This document shows, piece after piece, positions 36,831-49,040 of a stretch of 64,000 nt of DNA; the first letter of the stretch is position 1; each line of letters opens with the position of its first letter. The position numbers and the translations under genes were made by a program. Source of the DNA: Anas platyrhynchos (lineage: Eukaryota; Chordata; Aves; Anseriformes; Anatidae); contig NC_092587.1 in the NCBI RefSeq assembly GCF_047663525.1, positions 201,074,501-201,138,500 on the forward strand, given 5' to 3'. Under the pieces are notes generated by a model. That model ran no database searches. It had not been told where the DNA came from and worked only from the letters and a program-made list of their open reading frames with translations.

Positions 36831-37003
36831 AGTCATAGAATCAGTCATTTAGGTTGGAAAAGAGCTTCAGGATCATTAAGTTCAACCATCAACCTTCACT
36901 CAACTATGTCCCTTAGTGCCATGTCCACATGTCCCTTAAATACCTCCAGAGATGGGGACTCCACCATTTCTCTGAGCAGCCTGTTCCGATGCCTGAAGTA
37001 ATG
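36831..37003 (-). mobile_element. CR1 LINE 3' end fragment, divergent subfamily
   Basis: It reads 'gtcatagaatcagtcatttaggttggaaaagagcttcaggatcattaagttcaac', then 'gtcccttagtgccatgtccac' and 'ccagagatggggactccaccatttctctgagcagcctgttcc'. This wording is typical of older CR1 subfamilies and differs from the other copies in the window. Confidence 0.85.
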
Positions 37004-37264
37004 GCAGGTTATGAACTATTGCATCTATTCATCATTTCAGGATTTGTTGCAAATTAACAAAAAAGCCTGCTCCAATTATACTTGCAATATAGTTTTGTTT
37101 TCAGTGGAGCAGCTCCCAGATGGAAAAGGGGGAACAAAACAGGACTGATGCACAAAACCATCCCAACTCTGCAGGTAATGGCCATACAGGCACCTCCCAG
37201 AATTTCATTTCTATAGAAAAGTATTTTTATCATCACTACTATGTCTGTAATGGTAATTTCTCAT

Positions 37265-37372
37265 CAAGATGGCTCCTGTGTAAGGGCTTTATAAGGATAT
37301 CATCGGTCTCTTCAAAGAGTAAGGAATGGACTTCATGATGTTGAAGGTCTTTTCCAGCCTAGACTACAATTC
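37265..37372 (+). mobile_element. CR1 LINE 3' tail, sense on +
   Basis: It holds 'ggacttcatgatgttgaaggtcttttccagcctagactacaattctg', the usual CR1 3' end, but lacks a clean tail of repeats. Orientation is opposite to the fragment about 260 bases before it. Confidence 0.75.
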
Positions 37373-39113
37373 TGTTTTCATGTTCTGGCAAAATTTTAGC
37401 TCACATACTAACACGTAGGCGACTTTCAATTCCCCTTATAGTTGGTTAAAGTACTTTTTGCGTGTCCTAAACCACTGCCAAAGTGTAGTTTCCCATGTAG
37501 GGTGGCTGGCTACAATTCAAGAGTCTGTGCGGGTTAAAAATGACACTAAAAGAAATCCCCAAAAGCAAAAAAGCAGCTCTTGGTGGAAGCTTTCTGCTTA
37601 AGGTCTCCTACCTCTGCAGAGACATTACTCAAATAGCTTACCTAAAGGCCTGAAATCTGTGCAGGGATGATGGGGGGGGGGAGAGGGAGTGTTCCAGAGG
37701 CAAGATCCTTTGGATTTATTATTTAGAGGTGGTACAGCAAGTGGTACCTTGAGGCCCACAAAAAAAAAGCTTTGCATATGCATGATGTGCATGCACACAT
37801 TAAACTACAGCGCTGGTCACAGCAGTCTCTAGCCCACATAAATCACGTCCTCACCTCTGCTCACCTCTGCTCCCTGCTCAGCTTCTCCATGTCTCCAGCC
37901 ACCCAGGTTAATAAATTATTGCAGAGATTTGCTGATAGAGATTTGCATTTGTAGAGAACAAGAAGGAGCAGCTGCAGCTTCTGCAGCACTGATGCTCACC
38001 CTTCTGATGCTGTCCACATACAACAGCCCTATGACACAGCCCAAGATCTTCCAATGCCCAGCACACGCACACCCTTTGCTCAGAAATATATTCCTATCAC
38101 ACACATAATCTCTCAGGGCTTTTCCAATATAGACATTGCTGGGCTACACATCAAAATTCAGAACTTGTCCTTTACTCATCCAGATCTGGCAGTGGCTGAC
38201 TTGAGTTTTGACCTCTTCAGGGCTAATATTAGGAAGCAGGAAATCATTTCCTTTTGTTTACCTAGAGCAAACAGACAGCCCTCCTTAGGCACCGATGCCC
38301 ACACGACGCGTGCAGCCTGGGAAGTGCTTGCTGTCACCCAGCTACAGAACTCGCACGCATACAGCTTCATGGTCGTGGAGAAGCTGGATGCATGTCAGCT
38401 CTGTATTTGTGACCACTTATTTTTATTCCTTAGCAACAGAGCTGCTCTCAGTTTTCTTTTTTCTTTTATTTTTTTTTTTCAGTGTCAAATCTATATTTGG
38501 CACCCTGGGGAAAGTCCTGACAGAAGATAGCAATTTTTAAAAGAGAGGATAAATGCCGGCACTCGAGCCTGCTGACAGTAACACCAGCCCTAGGCTTTAG
38601 GTTCACGTGAAGTGTTCAGAACTGGAGCCAGGGGATCCAAGGTCCAAACCTTGCATGGATTTCCGTGGCAGTAGGACTAGGCACCAAATGCTGTGCGTGT
38701 CCATTCACTCTTTATATTTTCAGAAACCTTTCCCCAGCATAAGAATGAGACGATATTTATTGGGTCATAAAGTCTCTCTCTGATCTGTCTGTATGACACA
38801 TAAACCAAGGCTTAGGTCTCTGGACCTCACCACTGTTCCGCAGCATTCCTAGGTCCCATGGTGGATTTTGTCCTGCAGCAGCCAGGACACCATTAAGAAT
38901 ACCAGAGGGTCAGGAAAGAGCAAAAGAAATGATGCTTCAGTACAAAATAGTAATTCTGAACTAAGACACTGTTCATAACATGAATCACGGAAATATCAAT
39001 ATCCCCCAGCTCACTCAGGCTCCCAAGCAAACGTGCAAATTAAATCCTGCCTAATCTACATGAGAAAAACAAATAACACCTGATGTTTCCCAACTCTGCT
39101 GGCAACATGGCCC

Positions 39114-39115
<2 letters not shown>

Positions 39116-39143
<28 letters not shown>
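39116..39143. repeat. Poly(A) tract, 28 A
   Basis: An uninterrupted run of 28 A on +. No element was recognised upstream. Confidence 0.9.
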
Positions 39144-39144
<1 letters not shown>

Positions 39145-40167
39145 TTTAATCATAGGAAGGATAGAGAAATCACGTGGCTCTGCAGTTTCATTGGTTGTCA
39201 TGGCAAAAGAAAATCCCTGACTCTCCAACTTGTGTGTTTTGGAGGAGAGGAGACAACAGAAATGCCTTTTTTCATGGCTAGAAGGGAATGTTTTCCTAAT
39301 AACTGCTCGTGAACTCGAGACATTCAGCGAACCCTGCACCACCAGCAATGCACACATTTCATCAGAGCAGATTTGCTGAATAGAGGCAGGAGCTAATTTG
39401 GCTGTAACTTCAGGAGCAGGGCCCCAGAGAGCCGGCTCCTTCCAGCCGTGCTCGCTGCCTTTTGTTCTTGGGCTGCACGCTACAAGCCTGGGAAGCGCAG
39501 GATGCCCACACAGGAGCTTTACGTCACCGATTTTCACCACCACGGCTTCTTCTGCTGGTTTTATGTGCAGCCCTTCCCCTCCTGCGAGCCTTCCTCTGCA
39601 ATCCCAGGCTCCGGCTCTTTTGTCTGGGAGGAACAACAGGACCCTAAGGAATCGTGTTTGTTATAAGCTGCTGGAAGTGATGCTCCTCTGTGGGTTAGGC
39701 TTTTTCCTGCCACATTTCCCACCCCCATCCGCCGGGATTGCAAAAGTTGCACAACCGCGCCCTGGAAAGCAGTCCCTTCGCTAATGAAAACCACAAGCGC
39801 CTGCGCTTAAACTCTCCGAAAAGCGGCTAGGGTACAACACTGCAGCATCGCACTCAAACTCACTGAGTACATATACTGAGGGCCACATCCGAGCAAAGCA
39901 ATGGGCACTGGGGGGTTGTTCGCCCTGCGGATCCTTCACCGCTACAACAAACCACACCAGGCCATGCTTCAGCCTGACACTGAGCTGAGATCAGGGGTGC
40001 CCTAGCAAATTAACTCAAGGCAATGGGATGTACAAGGGTAACTAGTTTGGATCCTTCATCTTTTATATATGTGGTAAAAGGAAGGTGTTCCCTCATCTTC
40101 CTTCTCCCTGACCAAGGACAGGCTGTGTTTGCAGAGCTGCAGATCAGACCCTGCAGCACGAACATCC

Positions 40168-40192
40168 AAAAAAAAAAAAAAAAAAAAAAAAA
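40168..40192. repeat. Poly(A) tract, 25 A
   Basis: An uninterrupted run of 25 A on +, about 210 bases before the avian dispersed repeat. Confidence 0.9.
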
Positions 40193-40404
40193 CTCATTTT
40201 GCATCCAGGATGGGATAAACAGATTTCCACAATATTTTTTCAGCTCAGAAACACTGGATTGTGTAACAAAAGACTCACACATTAACCCTTACCCACACCA
40301 CAGTGCTGCAATTTTGAGGTTGCTAGAGTTATTGCAATTACAGCCACGACAAGGAGAATCAGCACTTTCACCCAGAAAATAAGCCAAAAGCACAGACAAC
40401 AGGA

Positions 40405-40990
40405 CTTTCCAGGTCAGGGAGCTGCAGCCCATGGAGAGGAGCCCATGCAGGAGCAGGGGATCTGGGGGGAGCTGCTGCCCGTGGGGGACCCGTGCTGCAG
40501 CAGTGTGCTCCTGGGGGATGGACCCCATGGGACGGAGCCGTGTGGGAGCAGTTCCTGAAGAGCTGCAGCCTGTGGGCAGCCTCTACAGGCTCAATTCGGG
40601 AAGGATGGCATCCCGTGGGAGGGACCCCACAGGGAGCAGGGGCAGAGAGTGACCGTGAAGGAGCAGTGGAGATAAAGTGTCAGGGACGGACTGCAGCCCC
40701 CACTGACCTGCACTGCTCAGGAGGTGGAAGAGGATGCATATGAGGAAAGGTGTTTGTAGTTTGCTTTTAGTTCTCACATCCCTAGTCTGTTTGTAATAGG
40801 CACTAAATTGTATTAATCTACCTTATGCTGAGTTTGTTTTGCCCATGACAGTAACTGGTCAGCAATCTCCCTGTCCTCACCTCAGCCATGGAGCCCTTTC
40901 TATTATATTTTCTCCCCCTCTTCCTTTTGGGATGTGGAGTGGGAGAGCGGTGTGGTGGTGCTCAGCTGCCCTGTGGTGTGAAACCACCAC
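40405..40990 (+). mobile_element. Avian dispersed repeat, probably LTR-retrotransposon derived
   Basis: It has imperfect repeats of a 'gagctgcagcccgtgg...gagcagg' unit (about 40418-40650), then a tail with 'gagtttgttttgcccatgacagtaactggtcagcaatctcc' and a final part ending in 'gtgtgaaaccaccac'. I remember this order of segments from a high-copy repeat in other bird genomes, usually labelled as an endogenous LTR element, but I cannot name the family with certainty. No coding region is left, so this is only a remnant. Confidence 0.55.
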
Positions 40991-42457
40991 AAAGGGCTGC
41001 TGCCCTCTGGCCATCCGGGGTGCAGAGCTTTCCTGAACTGCTGTGTGAGGGGGTGGATACTGGGAGGGACAGGCAAAGGACAAAACACAGGCAAAAAAGG
41101 AGTTAAAGGTAGGCTGAGAAGAAAAAAGGAAATCAAAGAACACCAAAGCAAGTTAAAAGAATTGTCTGTAAGTTGCTGTGTTGCAGAGGGCTGACACTGG
41201 GACACCACCCAATTTTAGTCCTTTAAGGATGTTGCAGAGAAAATGTTTTTCATCCTGGCTAGGAGACTTTGTCCTGACACTAATACCAGCTAGTCACATT
41301 CAGGAGCTCACGATCTTGACACACAATCCTGAAAGAAAAGTGTGGTTTAAATAAGTCACAGAAAAAAAAAAAAAGGCTGCCATTATCAGCTTCTTAAATA
41401 CACATACACTTTGACATTTTTCTTTAGGATATGGCTTATCAGAGGAAATGGCAGGAGACAAACAGACTGTGCTTGTGCCTTTGTGTGGGTATGTAACATC
41501 TCGCATTGATTCCTTCTTTGCCGTTCCCTAACTTGATACAAAATTATTTGGACTGCCACCATTTGTTCCTTAACAGAACGGGCTGTCTACCCAATAACAA
41601 TAATTGTAACTCAAAGCTGAACATAAGGCATTTTCATTTAACAAAACACAGTTTTCCCTCTTAATGTTTCAATTTGCCATTTAATTCCACGAAACAGAAG
41701 GGCAGCCTCGCTGTCCCCAGCCCGCTCCCACGCAGTGTCAGGCCATGCACAAGCGCCAGCTCAAGCTGCAGAGCAAGCTGCCATGAGCTGTAGACAGCTT
41801 TCACGTCTGATGCAGCATCCCTGAAGCAAAGAAAGAACTGCTCTTGAAGCATTGCCCTGAAGTGGCACCGTAAGACCAAACTCACCCACTCCGTAATGTT
41901 CTGTGTAAGGGACTTTTCCAGAAGTATCACCTTAAAAGTTAACTTTGAAAGCAGATTTACAAAGTCAGTGTTATTCTCCCCAACTTCTCTCTCTCAGTTA
42001 TAAGGGAATTTGCAAAGACTTGCACTAATTTATTGTAGTGAGGCAATTCTAGCAAAAAAAAAAAAAAAGCAAATTCCAGCTTTGAAACACCTTTTCAAAC
42101 TCCTCTGCTTTTCCTTTTTTTAGCTCCTTTCCAAGGGATGACCCTAAACGCCAACTATTTTAATGACTGACATCTTTACCACTAATAGCTCCCTTTTAGC
42201 ACAAATGTAATAGTCGCCTGCAGAACTGAAATGTAATCAGCTTGAAGAACTGGATAGACACATGATAAAAAGCAAAAGTGGTAACAGAGCTTGAAAACTG
42301 TGTTCATCAAGACTGGGATATTTGCTTAGCTGGCAGTACCCAGAATTGCTAGAGATTATGGTTAAAAGAAACACATTTTAATTCTAAAATCTAAGTTTAC
42401 AAGGGAAAAAAAAAAAAAAGTGGTGGAAAGAAACTGTAAGGCAGTTTTGGTTATAGT

Positions 42458-42491
<34 letters not shown>

Positions 42492-45400
42492 TTTCAGGGT
42501 GCAAAGACAGGATCTTGGATAAAGATGCCTCGCAGAGGCTGTTGGAGCACCGCAAGCATGGCTGGCACCTCTGCAGAGAGGAGCATCAGCACCTGGTGCA
42601 GCATGGCCAAAACAAGAGAAATGCAGCCAGGAGGGGGCAAGGATGAAATGGCAAAACGTGTCCCTAATCCCTGACAGACACAGCCAGATACCTACAGAGA
42701 CAAGGTCAAGAGCCTTAGGGTCACCTCTGCCAAAAATTAGAAAATATTTCATTGTTAAAATTACAAAGGCCATGTATATTCTGGTGAAATTGTGCATCAG
42801 ACCCAGGAATCTGAATTCAACCGAGCATAAAACGGGTTAGAGTACAGATCTCCATGCCAATCCGAACAGGAGTCACCACTTCCCACAGCTGAGCCATGCA
42901 TCTGTAATAAACCACGCTCTTGTAAATTCCAAATAAGCTTGGGGTTTGCTGTCAAAAGCACAAAACAGCCCAAGGGAATCGTGGAAATTTAGGCATTAAG
43001 TGTCAAGTACCCCATTTGTGGTGCAACACAAGCAGACAGGTTTAAGCACCATTTTGGCATCAAGATGTAGGCTGGCTTGTGGCAAAAACAAATGCTCCAC
43101 ATCAAAAAAAAAAAAGAAAGAAAGCGGCAATGAAATAATTAAAAAAAAAAAGTCTTTTTGTAGCCTTTGCAGTGAAGAACTTTATTTCCAGCGAAGAAAT
43201 CTGGGTTTTCACTGCCTGCTCACTAATCCGCTGCCTGGGTTGCTGGCTCTGTTTCTGCTGCTCTGCAGTGGCCTCACGCCCTGCATGGGGTGAAGGCTGG
43301 CAGCTCCAGGTTCCCACTTAAATTGGTTCGAGTTTCTTCTCTTGGCATCCAACAGCCTCTCTTCCCCCTCCATGAAATTGGGTTAGCACAGAGGGAGGCT
43401 TCCCAGGTAGGACTACAGGAGTTGCAGATAATGAAGATCACAGAAAGCACCATTTGTATATTTATTAAACAGTCAGTGAAGACAGCACATGCTCTTTGGA
43501 GTAGGTCTGTGTCATCTTGTGTTTGCCCCAAAGGCAGCAAAATAAAGCCCAAGCATGGCTATGAACATCATCTTCTTCACACTTAGCATAAATGCATTTT
43601 TAGGACAATCCAGATCTGTCCTAAATGAGTGTTGTATGCTGTAATGAATGTGTACGAAGCCACGATTAAAAATATAATATTGCACTGAGGTTAAATTATT
43701 CATTCATCGTATATTACAACAACCAGCAAGTCAAACACGAAAGTCACTCAATCATCAGCTTGGTTGTTTAAGAAAACAAGAGCAGTGCTACAGATCCCAC
43801 ACATGTGGCTTCCCTACCTCACACACTCAGCTTTTCCTTCTTGCTCCTGGTGTTTGCTGCTTGGCTCTATTTTGGCTTGCACGATGCGAGCTTTATATAT
43901 ACCAGGCTCTACAGAAGGTTGTACAGGATTCCAACAACATAAAAATGAGTTCTGATTTGAAATAATATATTATAATTTGGTGGGGGCTACCATGTTGAAA
44001 GAGGAAAGTCTGGGAAGTCTGACTTACGACTCAAAAAAATCACTCAGCATTTAACTCCTGTGAGGAGCATAAAAGCACGCTTTCCACCACGCACATGTGC
44101 CCACACGTACATCCTTTAGACTTCAAAGAAAGAACAAGTTGTGCACAACCAGTATGTGCATTTTTCCTGTTTCTTCGTTCTTAAAAGTAACTTCTAATCT
44201 GGGTAGGGGTAACACTCAAGCCAGGCTGATGACCTCACTGTACTCCTTACTACATAAAAATCCCTTAGTAAGCATTATTTTCCACCTCAGGGCTATCGCT
44301 ACACACAGGCAAGATGAGAAAAAAGTAACAGATGAAGGGACATCAGGAGAGCAGGGAGTTTGGAGGGATTTGAAGAAGCGTCATAACATGCATTTTTGAT
44401 ATTCACAGGGATTTCTGTAACTGTTCAGAGCGAGTCCTTCCCACGTAAAAGCAGGAGTGGTGGGGAGTACCATGGCTTTGCCAGCTATGGTCAAAACAAC
44501 CATTAGGAGTTTGTCCCTTTTTAAGAAGAAAAATGACCTCAGCCACACAGTGAGGTATGTAACACTGGGAACCATTTCAGGCTTAGGATAAAATACAAGA
44601 TGTTCCTTTTTAAAATCATAAGTTTGAGGGTAAAACATCTTAGACAAAGCCCTCTAAGCCAAACTAACTTCGCAAGATAGCCTGTACACCAGCACTTCAC
44701 TGCAGTTACTGAGAATAACCCACATTTCCAGCAACATGCTCACCTTACACATGAGAAACCCAGCTAGTTTCAGTGTGTAACATTTTCCAATGCGTCCTTC
44801 TGTGGCACATCACACATTAAGACCCAATTAATACATCCTCACCGTTGAAAGGGCATGCAAATTACGAGCTCTTCCTTCCTACGAGGAGATAGATGCTGAT
44901 TATGGGAAGGTGTTCTCCGGGACAATTCTCTTCCTAAATCACGCCGATTGCCTTGTCTATTTGAAAGGTGCATTTGAAATATCAGAAGAAAAAGGCCCTA
45001 ATTATTAGCAATATCTGAACAGCTATCCATCAAAGTTGATTCCATACCGGACACGTTATCTTTTTCTGCACTGCACTGCTTGAATCCCCATAACACCTTT
45101 CCAGACAAAGTGCCATTAACATGCAAATGAAAAGTTCACGCTCCTCCTTCGTTCAGAGCACAACCAGCAGGTCCTACTCGAGATGGTACACAATTAAAGT
45201 CATAAGCAGAGGTAATGAAAGGATCAAAATAAGACAGGTTGGTTATACATGTCACAGTAATGCTTGCAAATCAGCCTCTCCTCTAATTACCACAGTATTT
45301 CTAGGAGGGATCAATTGCAGCAATATGGATGAATGAGATCCTAAAGCTGAAAAATGTACTGGATTAAACATTAATGCAGTCATTGACTGTCATCACTACA

Positions 45401-48400
45401 TATATTCAATGGGGTCTAGGGTTTAGCAAAATATAGAATTTATTGGGTTTTAAATATCTAGAAAGACCAGAATCCATGACTCAGAGGCTTTCAGAGTCCC
45501 AGCGACACAATATACCAAAAATATAAACTCAGCCAGCAGGCTATAATTACTGTGTTTTGTTTTTATTGTAAAGATCAGTGTAAGCATATAACTGGGAGGC
45601 ACAGGCAGGAAGCCAAGCCTCAAGCTCTGCTCTATCGACTAATGTGGTCTCCATTAGCCCAGGGGTAATGGTGCTCCAAACAGAAATACTGGTTTGCCGG
45701 GACCAAGCCTAAAGATACAATGCAAGCTCTTCTCCATAACAAGGTGAGTTTTGGATGAACATTGCCAAACAAGCACCTGAAGTCAACAAGCTCCCCTTTC
45801 ATTAGAAGTGTTATGCACACCTAACTCCATGTTGTAAGGAAAGCAGGCTTTAGCAATCACCTAACCTGGCTGGCCAGCAGGCTCAGAATTCCCTGAAGGA
45901 AAGACTGTTTCAGCAAAAATTACAAAAATAATCCAATTTCTATAAGTTTTTTGACCAACCAGCACCTAGGAGGAGGCCAAATGAGTGTTTGCACTGTAGT
46001 GAAGGTGCACAATCCCTTACCCTTGCCATTTCTGTTTGGCTGCAGCTGCCTGGTTGCTCAGGACACTCATCCCTGTCCAACAAGAGCACACACAACAGCC
46101 ACACATTTCTTCCCCACGTATTCCCATCGCAGCTCCTTCCAGACATCACTACTAATTTGCATTATCTACTTTCTGAACCTCTTTGGCTTGGTTTTTAGTG
46201 GTTCTGAGCCTTTGAAGCTACAGCACTTCCTGAAGTGCTCAAAACCTCTCTGAAAAGCGTTCTCACATGGCATCCACAGAAGCTGATGAATCTCTTGTTA
46301 ATAAATCGTTTGACAGCTTGAACCTTTTGTCGAGTCTTTAAAAGCAGTAACACATGATACAGCCATGGAAGACTACACTGTGGCACTGTTTCTTCTTACC
46401 TACCTTTGAGGAGCTTACTGAAACATCCACATTAGTCTTATAAAAGGTCTGGACTCCTTATCTCATCTGTGAATAAGACAAGCGTTTCAGAGCACTTCCA
46501 AATCTCTTTCCAGTAACAGTGTTTGGCATCTACAACAACATTTAACTTCAGATAACCCATCCTAGGTGTCTCCAACTCAGGGAAGAAGGCGAGGCTCCAT
46601 CACTCAGGGAACAAACCTAACTGAACTTAACAAGCCCCTTAGCCAACATCTTTGCTAAGGGATTTGCACTTTGTAAAAGGATTTAGGGTTAATGGGAACT
46701 TCAGTTGGAGTGCAAATTGCTTGGGTTTGGCTTTCAACTTTTTTAGATGAACAAACAGCAAGTGACTGTGCCTTCTGTCTCCATAAGAGGACATGATATG
46801 TGCAGTCATCCAGGCTGAGGAATCCCTGAAATCACACTGTTGTACCGCAGTATTTGAATGCAGATCTCCAGAAAAGCACGTGCTCTGCAAGAAGGAGCCC
46901 CCTGAGAGCAAACAGTGCTCTTTCTGCTTGAATGGAATTGAACCCAAATCACAGCACAGTGGGACTGCAACAAAAATGCCTCGTTTCGCATGACAGTCAC
47001 TTGAGCTCTAGGAATCACAGATCATCTCAAAGCTATAATTCACAATTCGGGTAGTACTAGTTTGTCTCCTTATTTGCCTGCCTGTGCCATCCCCACCGCA
47101 TGCAGCATTATTCCTCTTTTGCTCTCCTCTCACACACGGCTGCCAACTGTGTTACAATACCCATCACACAGCACCTCGCCGAGAGCTGGTGGCTGCAAAG
47201 GCAATAGTTACACCATGGATCGCATGACAGCTTATAAAATTCTTTGGAGTTCTTCCAAAGGAAAAGCCTTGCATAAATCGGAGTTATTATTGTCATCTAC
47301 AGTCTGAGTCCAGTTAAGAATTTGCTAGTGCTCGGTGTGGAGACTGTGGATGTCTGAAATACTGATCAATGCTGAGCTATAAACTTCATTAACATTGCCT
47401 GTAACACTTTTCATCAGCAGCAAACAATAAATCACTGATGAATATTCAAGGCATCCCTCTGAGGTTATCTCCATTTTACAGATGGAGGCAACCAAGAGAC
47501 AGAAAGTTTGGGAGTGCCTTGCCTCTAACCATAAAGCAGTTGGATGCAGAATTCAACCATCTTGCCTTCAAAGTCCTTCTAGAGAAAGATGCAAATTATA
47601 TACAGATTTCCTCGCAGTGAAACAGAAGAGACTGCATTCCCTAAATAACTAATGGTATTTATTCCCCATGCACTGGTTACCTTTGCTACTGTAGCACCTC
47701 CACGATACAGGTAATTCCATATTCTCACAGTATGAAATGGGGACTATCAGAAAAAACGCCCTATGTCAAAGACTTCACCACTGGTAATAAGATCTGAGTG
47801 ATAAATAAAACACAAGAATGGCCAAAAAGAAATGAATGACTCAAACCCTGCATCAGAGGCAGAGCCAGGCATGGACAATCCCTCCAGACTACCAGACACA
47901 GACATTCATTAACTAAGCATCACCCGGCATCGCACAGGAGGTATTTACGGCATTCTGGCATCTCCGAGAACTGATGTCATCAAGCAAAACCAAGGAATAT
48001 TGTGAAAGATGTGTTAACACGATGGAAAGAATTTTGTATGCAGTTTCACACATTTTTCAGCAAGGCGTTTGACATTGAAGCGGGATGCCCTGGTTACTGA
48101 CGGCTACTCTACGAGCTGATGCAGCACGCTCGCCGCCGCGATGACTGACAGCTGAAGTAAACAAACAATAATTCACGCCAGGTTTTTCCTCCCTGTGGCG
48201 ACAGCTTTTGTAAAGCTGCACAACTTAATGAGACACGTTATTTAATATTTATTTCACAATCAGCCTCCTTTACCCTAACAGAATTAGCCTCAGCCCACAG
48301 TGAATGTATTCCTTGGTTGTTTACTTGAACAAGTCAATACTCAATTAATTTTGAATTTCTTCAGTTCTGAGTTTCTAACTAGAGGGGATTTGTTTTAAAA

Positions 48401-48514
48401 ACTTTTTTTTTTTAATTAAATACCAGCTGTATTTAAATTAAATACCATACGTATGGATGCAAAGTGAACTAGTTTGGGGGCACTGTCCCAAGAAAATTAA
48501 CTTGGAAAAAGAAA
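40991..48514 (-). other. RAB30 intron 1, 41.0-48.5 kb
   Basis: Mostly unique-looking intron DNA. It contains poly(A) tracts at 42054-42068 (15), 42406-42419 (14) and 42462-42489 (28), and A-rich patches near 43105-43151. Two perfect octamer motifs (44855-44862, 45121-45128) and a CpG-containing segment (48080-48230) stand out as possible regulatory elements. No exon was supported. Confidence 0.5.
42406..42489. repeat. Two poly(A) tracts (14 A and 28 A)
   Basis: Runs of A at 42406-42419 and 42462-42489 are separated by 42 bases of ordinary sequence. They resemble tandem tails, but no retroposed body was recognised. Confidence 0.85.
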
Positions 48515-48572
48515 ATCACAGAATCACAGGGGTTGGAAGGGACCTCGAGAGATCATTGAGTCCAATCCCAAA
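48515..48572 (-). mobile_element. CR1 LINE short 3' end
   Basis: It reads 'tcacagaatcacaggggttggaagggacc', then 'gatcattgagtccaatccc'. Only about 58 bases of the CR1 3' end remain. Confidence 0.8.
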
Positions 48573-48994
48573 TCATAACATTAACATTAAGACTAGCTTT
48601 AAGCAGGTAGTTTCTTGATCTAGAGGCACACCAGGTTAGAGACAACACTGATATAAATGGGATGGCCACTGACAAAAGATTTTAGGTTTATGATGTATAT
48701 GGCAAAATGATTAATGGTGAAAGCACAAATGTGTCTGACAGTGCAGCAACTCCATGAGGAGCTTTAAAAACTCCCTGGGCTTTTTTCATGGCTGCAGCAG
48801 AAAGTTCAGGCATGGCCACCACGCAACAGGGCAGGGAAAAGCACAAACATCCCAGCAGACACTTGTCAGAGGCTGTGCATTCGAAGACACTTTAGCAACT
48901 GCTTTCTGGTGCCATGTGGGGACTGACTACCTGTGCAGTCAAGCGCAAATGCACCAACACGATTTTTCTGCAGGACTGTGATAACAGAACTGCT

Positions 48995-49040
<46 letters not shown>

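Larger units (their letters stand above)
37373..40404 (-). other. RAB30 intron 1, 37.4-40.4 kb
   Basis: It contains a G-rich run at 37672-37681, a T-rich run near 38466-38480, poly(A) tracts at 39116-39143 (28 A) and 40168-40192 (25 A), and otherwise unassigned DNA. The 39.4-39.8 kb part is more G+C-rich, but no exon could be supported on either strand. Confidence 0.5.
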
